Shown piece after piece: positions 8,941 to 17,195 of a stretch of DNA of 64,000 bases (its first letter is position 1; each line of letters opens with the position of its first letter). The stretch is taken from the NCBI GenBank assembly GCA_013361525.1, contig JABFXY010000170.1, positions 1 to 64,000 of the forward strand, given 5' to 3'. The DNA comes from Polyangiaceae bacterium (lineage in GTDB: Bacteria; Myxococcota_A; Polyangia; Polyangiales; Polyangiaceae). Both the position numbers and the translations under genes were made by a program. The notes under the pieces are model-generated. The model saw only the letters and a program-made list of their open reading frames with translations, was not told where the DNA came from and ran no database searches.

Positions 8941-8983
8941 CGCGCCGCGCTGGGGTCTTGGGGCAACACCTGCTCGCGGCGCG
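8941..8983 (-). other. Inverted repeat between tail tube and chaperone genes
   Basis: CGCGCCGCG at 8941-8949 and its exact complement CGCGGCGCG at 8975-8983 can form a 9-bp stem with a 25-base loop in the 71-base space between the tube stop and the chaperone start. No T run follows. It could slow transcription or protect mRNA, lowering chaperone relative to tube protein; that is inference. Confidence 0.5.
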
Positions 8984-9001
8984 CGGGCGGCCCCGCTCAG
9001 G

Positions 9002-9478
9002 TCAGGCCGCTCGCACCCACTCCGCGTAGCGGTAAGTGAGGACGACCGACTCCTGCACATTCTCTTCGGCCGACGCGTCCCATTCCCCTCCGCCGTACGA
9101 GCTCGGGAATGCGTCGTAGAGGTTCCAGCGGCCGATCTCAGACCCGTCGCGGTCTTTCTGAACGATTGCGACGTTCTTCTTGTACGCGTCGTCGACGGCG
9201 CCGGTGTTCGACGAGGAGTCGTTGCAGAGCACCCACCACTGGTAGAGCTCGTCGTTCTCCGTGCGTCCGACCTCGAGGGTCACCGGCGGCCACTTCACCT
9301 TGCCGAGGGACTGATTCTCCTCCACGAGGATGCCGCCTCCCTCAGGCTGCGTGACAACGCCGACTTCGGGCTTGATCTCCGAGCACTTCGACCACCAAGC
9401 GACTTCGATGTCGTCGATCTCGATGCCGAAGAGGAACTTCTTGTTATACCGGCGCGGCTTGCCTTCGATGGGCGGCAT
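9002..9478 (-). CDS. Tail tube protein (T4 gp19-like)
   Basis: The 158-residue protein (MPPIEGKPRRYNKKFLFGIE) has the β-barrel pattern of phage tail tube proteins: FLFGIEIDDIEVAWWSKCSEI at the start, a central long loop with GKVKWPPVTLEVGRTENDELYQWW and a strand-rich C-terminus ending near WVRAA. Hexamers stack to form the inner tube. It lies just after the sheath gene, the normal order in contractile tails. Confidence 0.88.
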   Translation of the reverse strand: MPPIEGKPRRYNKKFLFGIEIDDIEVAWWSKCSEIKPEVGVVTQPEGGGILVEENQSLGKVKWPPVTLEVGRTENDELYQWWVLCNDSSSNTGAVDDAYKKNVAIVQKDRDGSEIGRWNLYDAFPSSYGGGEWDASAEENVQESVVLTYRYAEWVRAA

Positions 9479-9491
9479 TGCTCACTCCCCC

Positions 9492-11744
9492 TCAGCCCGC
9501 CGCTTCCGCGGCGAGCTCCGCGTCGAGAGCGCGGGTATCCGGACCGACAAGCACCACAATGAACTCCCCGGGCTCGGTGGTGGCCATTGCGAGCTTCGAG
9601 ATCGCCTTTCGCTGCTTGCGCGTGCTCGGCTTGTTCAACCCCGGTCCGAAGTCGAACTGATACGCCTCACTCGGCTTCTTCGAGGCGAAGCAGTCGTTCC
9701 GCGTCAGGAGGTTCATGAACACCGTCGTGGTGCGAATTCCCGCCTGGTAGAACGACGGCCGCATGTTGCGGTGGCGCAGGAAGGTGAGTCCCGTCTTGAG
9801 GCGCTTCGATACGAACATCACGCCACGACGCTGACCGACAGACGGCCAATTGCCGGTGAGCTTGAGGACGCGCGCCCCGTCGACGAAGAAGTACTTCCCT
9901 TCCTTGCTGATCGGGTTGATGTTCCGCGGGAAGAGCCGGTCGCGAGCGGCCTTCTCGAACACCTCGTCCGTCTCGACGCCGGTTATCGATGTCGGTCGGT
10001 AGAGCTCGCCCTCACCGGCCGGATGCTCGAAGGCTCCCCCGATTTTCGACTCGTCGACGCGCGCGTAGATGCCAGCTAGGACGCCGCTCGGCGGCACGAC
10101 GATGTCGGCGTCGTTGCCGTATACGGCCTTCGCTGGATTGAGGATCTTCACGCGCGGCCAGTACATGGACCCGAGCTCGCTGAGCTCGTAGAGCGCGGCG
10201 GTGTCGACGAAGTACGTCTCCATCTGCGCGGCGGTAAGGCCGGCGGGCGGATCGAGAATGGGGAAGAGCAGCCCTTCTCGGGTCACCTCGCAGTACGTGA
10301 CCTCGGCGTTCTGGACTGCCGCAGTCGCGCGACCCGGGACGATCAGGATGTCTCCGTCCCTCGAATCGAAGCAGCGGAGTCCCGTCTTGCCGTTGAGAGT
10401 TACGCCGCCGACGTAGTCGGTATCCGTGAGTCCGACGAGCCCGTCGCTTCCGCCAGTAAGCGGCCCGAAGGTGCCGGCGATTGGCAGGTTGCCAGGCGAC
10501 GCGATTGTGGCGTTGAGATCGACCAACACCACGAAGCGTGAGCCGGTCGCCTCCGGATTGATGATCGTCAGAGCGTAACGCGGGGAGAGCTCGTCGAGAT
10601 TGAGGTTCGCGTAGCGCTCGACCGGCAGGCCGTTCCGCAGAACGTAGAAGTTGAAGTGGTCGGCGAGGCCGTTCGTGGCCGCGGTCACCTGGACCGTAAT
10701 CTCGGCCGCGTATGCGCCGTCCCATCGCGCGTCGACGCGGACCGTCTGCTGCGCGCCCGCGGCGTTGCCGGGGTGGGAGACGTTGTCGAAGTCGAACTCG
10801 TCGTCCGCCGTGCTGGTCGAGATGACCTGCACGCTGGAAGACGGGCCGGTCGTGTTCGACGAGATGCGCTGAAAGCCGCCCTCGTTCGTGACGGTGACGC
10901 CCGAGACCGCAGCTTCGACGATGGTCTTCACCTCAGCCGCCGTCACCGCGTCGACGTTGGCGACGTTGCCGGTGCCAGGGCTGTTGCCGGTGGTGTACTG
11001 CAGCACGGCGTTCGCCGTGCCCCCCGACACATTGACTCCCGAGCTCGTGCCGCGACGATCCGAACGGATCCGCGGTCGACTCGCGCTCACGTCGGCCTGC
11101 GCCCCGACGAGCTTCGCCGCGATGACAGCGGCGACCTCGGTCGCCGTGGCTGCGCCGATGTTGGCGAATTCCGACGCGAGGAACGTGACCGTCTGCGGCG
11201 CACCACCGTCGATCGAAACGATGATCGTTTGGTTGTCGGCGAGCGCGTAGGGACCGTCGACACCCGCAGAGCGCGTCGCCGCGGTGGCGGTGACGGTCGC
11301 CGTTGCCTGGCCGAGCGCGTCGCGCGAGATGACCAGCGTGTCGCCGGGCTCGAGGTTGTAGGGCGCCGGGTTGCCGCTCAGCACCGATCCGGCGACGGCC
11401 CCGCCGGTGGGCGTGCTGAGGGTCAGCTGACCCTTCGTGCTCGTCTTCGTCGTCGGATCGCCTTGGACCGACGTGTGGACGACGCGTCCGACGTGCGCCT
11501 CGGCGCCTTCGCCTGCCTCCGCCCACCATCCTTGGAGGGCGGCGCGCATGTCCTTGCTGTTGGTGGTCCAGCCACCGAAGAGCCGCTCGTACTCCGGGAT
11601 GCTCGTGACCTTGCGGGTCGTCCCGTCGGTCGGCCCCATCTCGGTGACGCCGAGCGCGAGGAGAATCGTCCGCACCGATGCGTTGATCGTCGGTGCCTTC
11701 GGCGCCTCGTTCTCGATCCGGACCTCGGACGCGAGATCAGTCAT
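9492..11744 (-). CDS. Tail sheath protein
   Basis: A 750-residue protein. The N-terminal part (TILLALGVTEMGPTDG, YERLFGGWT) and the C-terminal 250 residues (LKTGLTFLRHRNMRPSFYQ, then KPSEAYQFDFGPGLN and a basic segment) match the sheath fold; the C-terminal domain forms the handshake mesh. It is longer than a minimal sheath because of surface insertions: about residues 168-250 hold a module that is repeated in the adjacent TIG protein (see findings). Start ATG at 11744 overlaps the 11737 gene by 8 bases. Confidence 0.92.
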   Translation of the reverse strand: MTDLASEVRIENEAPKAPTINASVRTILLALGVTEMGPTDGTTRKVTSIPEYERLFGGWTTNSKDMRAALQGWWAEAGEGAEAHVGRVVHTSVQGDPTTKTSTKGQLTLSTPTGGAVAGSVLSGNPAPYNLEPGDTLVISRDALGQATATVTATAATRSAGVDGPYALADNQTIIVSIDGGAPQTVTFLASEFANIGAATATEVAAVIAAKLVGAQADVSASRPRIRSDRRGTSSGVNVSGGTANAVLQYTTGNSPGTGNVANVDAVTAAEVKTIVEAAVSGVTVTNEGGFQRISSNTTGPSSSVQVISTSTADDEFDFDNVSHPGNAAGAQQTVRVDARWDGAYAAEITVQVTAATNGLADHFNFYVLRNGLPVERYANLNLDELSPRYALTIINPEATGSRFVVLVDLNATIASPGNLPIAGTFGPLTGGSDGLVGLTDTDYVGGVTLNGKTGLRCFDSRDGDILIVPGRATAAVQNAEVTYCEVTREGLLFPILDPPAGLTAAQMETYFVDTAALYELSELGSMYWPRVKILNPAKAVYGNDADIVVPPSGVLAGIYARVDESKIGGAFEHPAGEGELYRPTSITGVETDEVFEKAARDRLFPRNINPISKEGKYFFVDGARVLKLTGNWPSVGQRRGVMFVSKRLKTGLTFLRHRNMRPSFYQAGIRTTTVFMNLLTRNDCFASKKPSEAYQFDFGPGLNKPSTRKQRKAISKLAMATTEPGEFIVVLVGPDTRALDAELAAEAAG

Positions 11745-12168
11745 GGCCTACCTCCGGCGCGTCCGCGCCTTCGTCGTCGTCGGCGTCGTCTGCCCCAAGC
11801 GCCGGAAGCGCAGGCGGCTCGGTGGGCGTCGCCTCGACGGACGGCGCCGGGTGCGGCGTAGCTGCGGGAGCGGGGGCGTTGACAACGCGCAGGAGGCCCG
11901 CGCGCACGAGCGCGGCGATCTCCGGCACGTTGAGCGCGCCGTGCGGCAGGCGCCCTTCTGAGCCCTCGGTGCCCTTCGCCGTGAGCGTGACCGAATGGCC
12001 GACGCGGACGCGCTTGGGTCGCCCGGTGATAGCGCCGGTTTTCCGGTCGTGGTGCGTGTGGACCTGCGTGACTCGCACGCAGAGGCAGCGCTCTTCCGTG
12101 CACACGTACTCGTGCGGGAGGTTGAGCGTCACGAGCTCCCGCGCGGTGTTCTGGACGACTTGCTCCAT
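11737..12168 (-). CDS. Unknown phage protein upstream of sheath
   Basis: ATG 12168 was chosen because a promoter-like sequence ends at 12185, so the in-frame TTG at 12225 would lie upstream of transcription start. The 143-residue product begins MEQVVQNTARELVTLN, has a short Cys/His segment (CTEERCLCVRVTQVHTHHD), a central region with ALNVPEIAALVRAGLL and an acidic Pro/Ala-rich tail. I do not recognise it. It overlaps the sheath start by 8 bases and probably works with sheath assembly. Confidence 0.72.
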   Translation of the reverse strand: MEQVVQNTARELVTLNLPHEYVCTEERCLCVRVTQVHTHHDRKTGAITGRPKRVRVGHSVTLTAKGTEGSEGRLPHGALNVPEIAALVRAGLLRVVNAPAPAATPHPAPSVEATPTEPPALPALGADDADDDEGADAPEVGHD

Positions 12169-12184
12169 GTGCTGTGCCAGCAGG

Positions 12185-12221
12185 AAGCTACCCGCGGCGC
12201 AACATGGGTCAAACTGTGCCA
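12185..12221 (-). promoter_or_regulatory. Late-class promoter upstream of sheath unit
   Basis: Reading on the minus strand: TGGCACA (12221-12215), two bases, TTGACC (12212-12207), a 16-base spacer, TAGCTT (12190-12185). The identical arrangement occurs at 19319-19355. It lies 16 bases upstream of the ATG at 12168. The repeat of three separate elements with the same spacing at two operon heads supports a phage late promoter class; the TGGCACA box could bind an activator. Confidence 0.68.
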
Positions 12222-12237
12222 GCAACAGGAACGGTCG

Positions 12238-13545
12238 CTACGAGCTCTTCATCGTGCCGACGTCGTGCACGAGTTCTTCGTTCTTCGATCCGATGCCGAC
12301 GGTCGACTCGTGGGCCATGCCGGCCGGCGTGCCTGCTGGCGCCGGGCCCTCGTTCTCGAGCGGCAGATCCTCGATCGAGATCTGCTTGATGAAGGCCTGA
12401 CAGGACCACGCGACAAGCGGCACCGCCTGCGCGCCGTCGCGCGACACGCGCACGGGCTCGGTCATCGACTTGCCCATGTCGTATTCGACGAAGCCGCGCT
12501 CCGGATGCGCTTCGTCGCGCAGCACGCGGAGCTTCGGATTCTTCTTGAAGACCCGGATCACGATGGCCTCGAGGTTGATGAGCTCGATCGGCGTCTCGCA
12601 GATGCCGACGATCGTCATGACGCAGTCGACGACAGACGGCGGGGCCTTCTCGATGAAGCCCGTGCCCGTCGTGTCCTCGATCTCGAGCTGGTTCGCGTGG
12701 GTCTCCTCGACGTTGTCCGGAAACTCGAGCGCGACGATCGCGAGCGCCGGGAACGACGCGATCATGGAGATGTTGTAGCCGTCGCCAGTGTCCTCGTCGT
12801 ATTCGACGTGCGTCGCGACGTGGACGTTCTCGATGACCTGCCGGCGCAGCTTTAGAACGAAGGCCTCGAAGACGCGCACCAAGGTCGACTTTTGGCCGAG
12901 GTCCGGCCGGGCAAACGTCACGGCGCTCGGGACGATCGTCGTCTCGCCGGGGATCGGCTCGCGCACGTCGTCGTCACCCCGCTGAAGCTCGCTCGGCAGA
13001 CCTAGCGCCGCGAGGGCCGTGCCTCCGAACAGGATCGTCGCGGCGCTGCCGCGCGCGTCCGTATCGATCGTCGTGCGTCCGTCCGCGGCGCGTGCGAGTA
13101 CTCCGCGCACAGCCCCCGAAACGATCGCTGCCACCTCCGCAGCCGTCGCGGCACCGATCGCAGCGAAGGCCGCCGAGGGGAAGACAACCGTCTGCGTGGG
13201 CGCGTCGCCGACCGTCACCTCGAGCGTCATGCCGTCGGCGAGCGCGAAGGGCTGCGCCCCGGTCGTCGCGCGCGCGGGAGCGCCGTCGAGGTTCTCGACA
13301 GTGAGGTCGACGGTCCCCGGGTCGTGCTCGGGCGCATTGACGTAGACGAGCCCGTCGTCCGCGACGGCGACTTCCTCCGCGTCGACATCGCCGAATCGCA
13401 CGCGCACCGACGCGCGCGGCTTCGGCACCGGAAACACGTCCTCGGCTTCGACCGGGAGGCGGAAGTTTGCGCCGGCGAGCTCGATGAGCGTGCACCCGCC
13501 GGTGTGGACGACGTTCGGGCTGATGGTGTTGACGACCGGCTTCAT
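12238..13545 (-). CDS. IPT/TIG-domain phage protein preceding tail sheath
   Basis: ATG 13545 (MKPVVNTISPNVVHTGG) gives 435 residues. Residues about 5-95 form an IPT/TIG-type Ig fold (ISPN...GGCTLIELAGANFR, then VRVRFGDVDAEEV). Residues about 100-185 form a module also found inside the sheath protein. The rest (VRVFEAFVLKLRRQ to the end) is conserved-looking and has VDCVMTIVGICETPIELINLEA. Such proteins are tail or head-tail joining components in myophages. The start overlaps the upstream gene's stop region by 4 bases. Confidence 0.78.
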   Translation of the reverse strand: MKPVVNTISPNVVHTGGCTLIELAGANFRLPVEAEDVFPVPKPRASVRVRFGDVDAEEVAVADDGLVYVNAPEHDPGTVDLTVENLDGAPARATTGAQPFALADGMTLEVTVGDAPTQTVVFPSAAFAAIGAATAAEVAAIVSGAVRGVLARAADGRTTIDTDARGSAATILFGGTALAALGLPSELQRGDDDVREPIPGETTIVPSAVTFARPDLGQKSTLVRVFEAFVLKLRRQVIENVHVATHVEYDEDTGDGYNISMIASFPALAIVALEFPDNVEETHANQLEIEDTTGTGFIEKAPPSVVDCVMTIVGICETPIELINLEAIVIRVFKKNPKLRVLRDEAHPERGFVEYDMGKSMTEPVRVSRDGAQAVPLVAWSCQAFIKQISIEDLPLENEGPAPAGTPAGMAHESTVGIGSKNEELVHDVGTMKSS

Positions 13546-14138
13546 GGCTTCCCGATGAGGCCGCCCATCGAGGCGGCGAGGTTCTTCTCGAAACGGAGCT
13601 TCACGTCCTTCGGACGACCCCAACGGGCGATCGTCGGGCCCACGAACGGACGCGCCGGCAGAAACACCTTCCGCACGCCCGATCCCTTGGTGCGCGGGCC
13701 GCGCGTCTCCCCAGCCTTGCGAAGCACCGCGAAGAAGAAGCGTCGCTGTCGCGCCGTCCAGGGCTTCGAGTACTTCCGACCCTCATCGTGAAGGGCGGCG
13801 ATATTCACCTTGCCGACCTTGCGGTTCGCGCCGACGAACGCCGCGCCCCCCGGCAACGGCACCACCTTCACGCTTCCGCGGAGCGCGCTGGTCGCAATCA
13901 TGATTTTGCTGCCGCTCTTCCCCTTGAAGCGGCGAACCAGGAGGGTCAGCGGCGCGTGCTTCCGCCACGGCTTGCCGCCGGGTGCGCCCGAGTCGATGCC
14001 CTCGATCATCTTTCCGCGCTGGAAGTGGGCCTCCTTGAGCACGGCCTGATCCTCGGCCTTCTTGAGGCGCTCGGACGCAGTCGCGAGCGTCGAGATCGCG
14101 CGCGCCCACCCGGGCCCCTCTTCCAGACGCACCGTCAT
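13542..14138 (-). CDS. Tail completion / virion morphogenesis-like protein
   Basis: ATG 14138 overlaps the upstream stop (ATGA) and gives 198 residues. The sequence has a basic helical N-terminal region, GKPWRKHAPLTLLVRRFKGK, SALRGSVKVVPL, a central AALHDEGRKYSKPWTARQRRF and a basic C-terminus, which resembles the gpG/HK97 gp10-like tail completion proteins that cap the tail for head joining. A longer frame to 14717 is only antisense-like Arg-rich sequence. Confidence 0.75.
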   Translation of the reverse strand: MTVRLEEGPGWARAISTLATASERLKKAEDQAVLKEAHFQRGKMIEGIDSGAPGGKPWRKHAPLTLLVRRFKGKSGSKIMIATSALRGSVKVVPLPGGAAFVGANRKVGKVNIAALHDEGRKYSKPWTARQRRFFFAVLRKAGETRGPRTKGSGVRKVFLPARPFVGPTIARWGRPKDVKLRFEKNLAASMGGLIGKP

Positions 14139-14611
14139 GCTTGGGTACCCTCGGGGCGGTCTTCGTACGTCGCGATCACGAGGTTGCGACCGCCGCCAAG
14201 ACCGAATCCCGTCGGCTGAACCTCGGTCGCGTAGAGCGGCCGCGGATAGACCTGTAGCTGCTGACCGTTGAGGCGCATCAGGCGCGTGAGTCGATCGTTG
14301 ACCCGCAGCATCGGCAGACCGTTCGCGTCGACGAGCCCCGCGGCCTCGAGGTTGCGGAAGTGGAAGACCAGGACGATGCGCGAGTCGGGCGTGTTGCCCG
14401 ACGCGGTCTGCTGCTGCACGCCGTCGGCTGTGACCTCGATCTGCGCGCGCAGGAGGATCGGATCTTGGTACGCGGTGCTCTTCGTCCGGACGCCCCCCGG
14501 GTAGGTCACGACGGGCGTGCGCCACACCGGATCGTAGGTCGTGGCCTGCGTGTCGATGCGCTGAATCTCCGCAAGGAACGGACGCAGAAGCCTGCCCCTG
14601 TAGAAGCTCAT
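14135..14611 (-). CDS. Head-tail joining region protein, unknown
   Basis: ATG 14611 overlaps the upstream stop (ATGA); 158 residues. It begins MSFYRGRLLRPFLAEIQRID and has a β-rich middle with RIVLVFHFRNLEAAGLV and DRLTRLMRLNGQQLQVYPRP. The position between the connector and completion proteins suggests a small head-closure or tail-terminator component. No family is claimed. Confidence 0.75.
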   Translation of the reverse strand: MSFYRGRLLRPFLAEIQRIDTQATTYDPVWRTPVVTYPGGVRTKSTAYQDPILLRAQIEVTADGVQQQTASGNTPDSRIVLVFHFRNLEAAGLVDANGLPMLRVNDRLTRLMRLNGQQLQVYPRPLYATEVQPTGFGLGGGRNLVIATYEDRPEGTQA

Positions 14612-15729
14612 CGCCACCACCCGCCGCGCCGGCGACCTCCGCCAGCGCTCGACCGCGTCGCTGCGAGCGCGATCGGCGCGCGGTACAACGCGATGAGCCC
14701 GTCGATCTCCGGGTCACCGGTGATGTCCGCCGCGAAGCCGCGGCCGCTCGAGCCGCTTCCGAGCGCAGCGAACGTCACGCTCTGATCGCGCGTGCTTTCG
14801 GAGAGAATGCGCCCGGCACTGACAGTTGCGTCGTGGTCCTCGCTCGCGAGCGGAGCGAGATCGCGCTTGATGAGCAGCATGCACAGCCGACGCAGGCCGG
14901 GCGGCACGATGCCGTGCGCGTTCGGGCAATGCGGGCTTCCGCGGTCGGTAAAGCCGAAGGCGCCGCTGACCGTGAGGTTCTGGAAGCCTCGAGGCCAGCG
15001 CGTCGGCTCTGATCGGAACGCGTACCGAAAGACGTGACGCCGGGTGATCTTCGGGTTGCGCCGATCGTCCGGTTGCGTGAGGCCTTGGCTGAGGTGTCGG
15101 TTGTAGACGACGTAGTCCGATGAGGGGACCTCGATGCCTTCGATCTGCACGCTCGAGATCGCGATGATCGGAACGCGGAAGAAGAGCTCTTGGCTGTCGC
15201 TGCCGTCGAACGTGTAGGACGCCTCGCGCGGCTCGAACCATTGGCCGGTGACGCGGTCGATGAAGCGCGACGCCAGGTCGTTCAGGACGCCAAGCCGAGC
15301 GTCGCTCGCGAGCGTCGGCGTGATGCCCTCCGCGCGCATCTCGCTGAGGAGCCCGTACCCCTTCGCGCCCGCCATCAGCGGAGTCAGCGACACGTCGAAG
15401 TCTTCGTTGTGGACGCGCTCGACGTCGGTCGACGTCATCCGCACGAACCACTTGATGCGGTGACCGCCGGCGGGCTCGGCGCCGCCAACAGTCCAGCGTG
15501 CGACGAAGTGTCCGAGGCCGAGACGATCTCCGACGGGGCAGTCGGCGAGGTTTACCGCCTGACGCGCTCCAGGTGTCGACGGGAAGACCTGCACGAGGGT
15601 CGCACCCGAGGTGTCCCAGATCTGGAACTCGAGCGCGAACGGGTCCGTCGCAATGCCAAGCACGTGCGTGAAGACCTCCAGAAGCGGAGTCACGCAGTCG
15701 CTGGTTTCACCTCGGGCGATGGTCGTCAT
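14608..15729 (-). CDS. Head-tail connector / adaptor-like protein
   Basis: The 373-residue protein contains, about residues 150-200, LASRFIDRVTGQWFEP followed by a β-strand region ending SVQIEGIEV and SDYVVYN; this is the pattern of gp6-like head-tail adaptors that sit under the portal. A N-terminal β-domain of about 120 residues (DTSGATLVQVFPS, ARWTVGG) precedes it. The C-terminus is Gly/Arg-rich. ATG 15729 has GGGAGAGAG upstream. It starts the run of coupled joining genes. Confidence 0.78.
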   Translation of the reverse strand: MTTIARGETSDCVTPLLEVFTHVLGIATDPFALEFQIWDTSGATLVQVFPSTPGARQAVNLADCPVGDRLGLGHFVARWTVGGAEPAGGHRIKWFVRMTSTDVERVHNEDFDVSLTPLMAGAKGYGLLSEMRAEGITPTLASDARLGVLNDLASRFIDRVTGQWFEPREASYTFDGSDSQELFFRVPIIAISSVQIEGIEVPSSDYVVYNRHLSQGLTQPDDRRNPKITRRHVFRYAFRSEPTRWPRGFQNLTVSGAFGFTDRGSPHCPNAHGIVPPGLRRLCMLLIKRDLAPLASEDHDATVSAGRILSESTRDQSVTFAALGSGSSGRGFAADITGDPEIDGLIALYRAPIALAATRSSAGGGRRRGGWWR

Positions 15730-15786
15730 GGGAACTCTCTCCCGGGACCATCGCCCCGGCGGTGGGGCTTCCGAGCGCCTTGGCGA

Positions 15787-16461
15787 TCAGCCGCGGTTGC
15801 GACCGCCGCGCGTCGGGGGCGCAGCGGGCGGCGGGACGTCTTCAGCAGCCTTCGCAGCTTCGGAGGCCGGCTTATCGGCGTCCTCCTTGGTCGGCTCGGC
15901 TTCCTTCTCGGCCGGTGCGGACTCGTCCTTCGCGGGCTCGGTCGACGCGATCAGAGCGCCCACAACGTTCCCGTCGACCTTCACCTCGGACGTTACGATC
16001 GCGGGCGACGAGGTCTTCAGCTCGAGCTCGCGCACGCGGAGCGTCAAAGCTTGCTTCTCGAGCTCCGCCTCTCGCAAGCGGAGCTGAAGCTCCCGCCCTC
16101 GCAGGTCGAGTTCGCGCATCGACAACTCGATCGCAGCGCGATCGGTGGCGGCCGCCGCCGGCACGGGTGCGGCCGCCGGCGGAGCGATGAATACGGGCTT
16201 CGGCGACTCGACCGTTCCTGCAGGATCGACCTTCACGCGCTCGGCGTTCGTCAGCGCCTCGGCCTCGGCCTTCGTACAGACGTCGAAGACGAAAGCGCTG
16301 TTCGGGTCGGTGTCGTGGACGCGCACGAAGCGCAGCTGCTCGGCGATGCTCGAATCGATCGGACCGTACCAGCCCTTCTCGCGCAAGAAGGCCTGACCCA
16401 GGCTCATCATGTGCTGCTCGCGGCGAAGGCTCGTCGGCTTGATTCTGACGTACATCTCCAT
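15787..16461 (-). CDS. Unknown structural-region protein with coiled coil
   Basis: A 224-residue protein starting MEMYVRIKPTSLRREQHMM. The first 75 residues look folded and conserved (REKGWYGPIDSSIAEQLRFV). A Pro/Ala linker follows, then a Glu/Arg/Leu heptad-rich coiled coil about residues 105-150, then an acidic Ala/Pro tail ending in GGRNRG. The tail composition resembles scaffold or head-fibre-associated proteins. I do not recognise it. Confidence 0.8.
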   Translation of the reverse strand: MEMYVRIKPTSLRREQHMMSLGQAFLREKGWYGPIDSSIAEQLRFVRVHDTDPNSAFVFDVCTKAEAEALTNAERVKVDPAGTVESPKPVFIAPPAAAPVPAAAATDRAAIELSMRELDLRGRELQLRLREAELEKQALTLRVRELELKTSSPAIVTSEVKVDGNVVGALIASTEPAKDESAPAEKEAEPTKEDADKPASEAAKAAEDVPPPAAPPTRGGRNRG

Positions 16462-16513
16462 GGGTCTCGTTCCTGTAGGGGCGTGGGGTTCGAGCCGAGG
16501 CCGAGCGCGTGTC

Positions 16514-16744
16514 TCAGCCCTTGACGGTCTTCATGGCCGCGGGCGTGTGAAGCGCGGCGTAGTTCGTGTCCGTGACGGTCGCGTCCGCATCGAGCTTCCC
16601 CGCGATGCCGACGATGCTCGTTCGCAGCGCGGCGAGGTCATCGGCAACGTCGCGAAGAACGGTGGCCAGATCGGGAAGGCCCGCGGCGCCGCCGGGCGCC
16701 ATGTTGGCGCCGCCTTCACCGAACCGAGTCGTGATCACTGCCAT
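16514..16744 (-). CDS. Small head-region protein, unknown
   Basis: A 76-residue protein (MAVITTRFGEGGANMAPG) with a Gly/Ala start and a helical centre, DLATVLRDVADDLAALRTSI. It lies in the capsid operon after the decoration-like gene. Proteins of this kind with a short helix and flexible ends are found as head fibre bases or minor capsid parts; here that is only inferred from location. Confidence 0.7.
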   Translation of the reverse strand: MAVITTRFGEGGANMAPGGAAGLPDLATVLRDVADDLAALRTSIVGIAGKLDADATVTDTNYAALHTPAAMKTVKG

Positions 16745-16784
16745 TGGAGTGCTCCCTGTTGGGGTTCCCGATTGGCTCCGAAGC

Positions 16785-17126
16785 TCAGGCGCTGAGCACC
16801 AGAAGCTGGAACGTGACCGCGGAGAGGTTCGTCGTCGCGGGGACCTCGATGAGAGGGCCGTCCGCCGCGTTGTTGTTGTCGGCGTAGTAGACCTTCACCG
16901 CTCCGGTGCTCGGGACCCAGACGGGCACGTAGCCGCCGCAGTCGCCGGGGACGATGCCGAGGATTCGTCGCGACTCCCCTGCGGCCGACTCGAGGGATGC
17001 GTCGAGCCCGAGCATGCCGCCCGTGGGGTACGACGCTTCGCCTGCGAAGCTGATGTTCTCCATGAACTGCGGCGCGAGCGTCTTGCCACCCCGCTTCTCC
17101 GAAATCGTGACGGCTCCGACTGCCAT
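16785..17126 (-). CDS. Head decoration-like protein
   Basis: A 113-residue β-rich protein (MAVGAVTISEKRGG) with LGLDASLESAAGESRRIL and VYYADNNNAADGPLIEVP. It directly follows the major capsid gene after a strong hairpin. Size, composition and position suit a capsid decoration protein, but no motif proves it. Confidence 0.68.
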   Translation of the reverse strand: MAVGAVTISEKRGGKTLAPQFMENISFAGEASYPTGGMLGLDASLESAAGESRRILGIVPGDCGGYVPVWVPSTGAVKVYYADNNNAADGPLIEVPATTNLSAVTFQLLVLSA

Positions 17127-17160
17127 GATGTTCTCTCCGGTCTGACGACGTGGCTGGTTT

Positions 17161-17180
17161 GGCGCGCCCGAAGGCGCGCC
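17161..17180 (-). other. Strong UUCG hairpin after major capsid gene
   Basis: A perfect 8-bp stem, GGCGCGCC and its complement, encloses TTCG on the minus strand with a C-G closing pair, the very stable tetraloop type. It lies 15 bases after the capsid stop. The following minus-strand bases are not T-rich, so it is more likely an mRNA 3'-end stabiliser or processing barrier, or partial attenuator, than a full terminator. Confidence 0.65.
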
Positions 17181-17195
17181 GGAGTGGGTCGGCGA

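Noticed and set aside
12169..12225. TTG start at 12225 for the protein upstream of sheath
   Set aside because: It lies upstream of the promoter -10 box at 12185-12190, so it would not be transcribed from it; ATG 12168 is used.
17161..17180. Hairpin after capsid gene as a transcription terminator
   Set aside because: No T run follows on the minus strand and downstream genes of the operon have no separate clear promoter.
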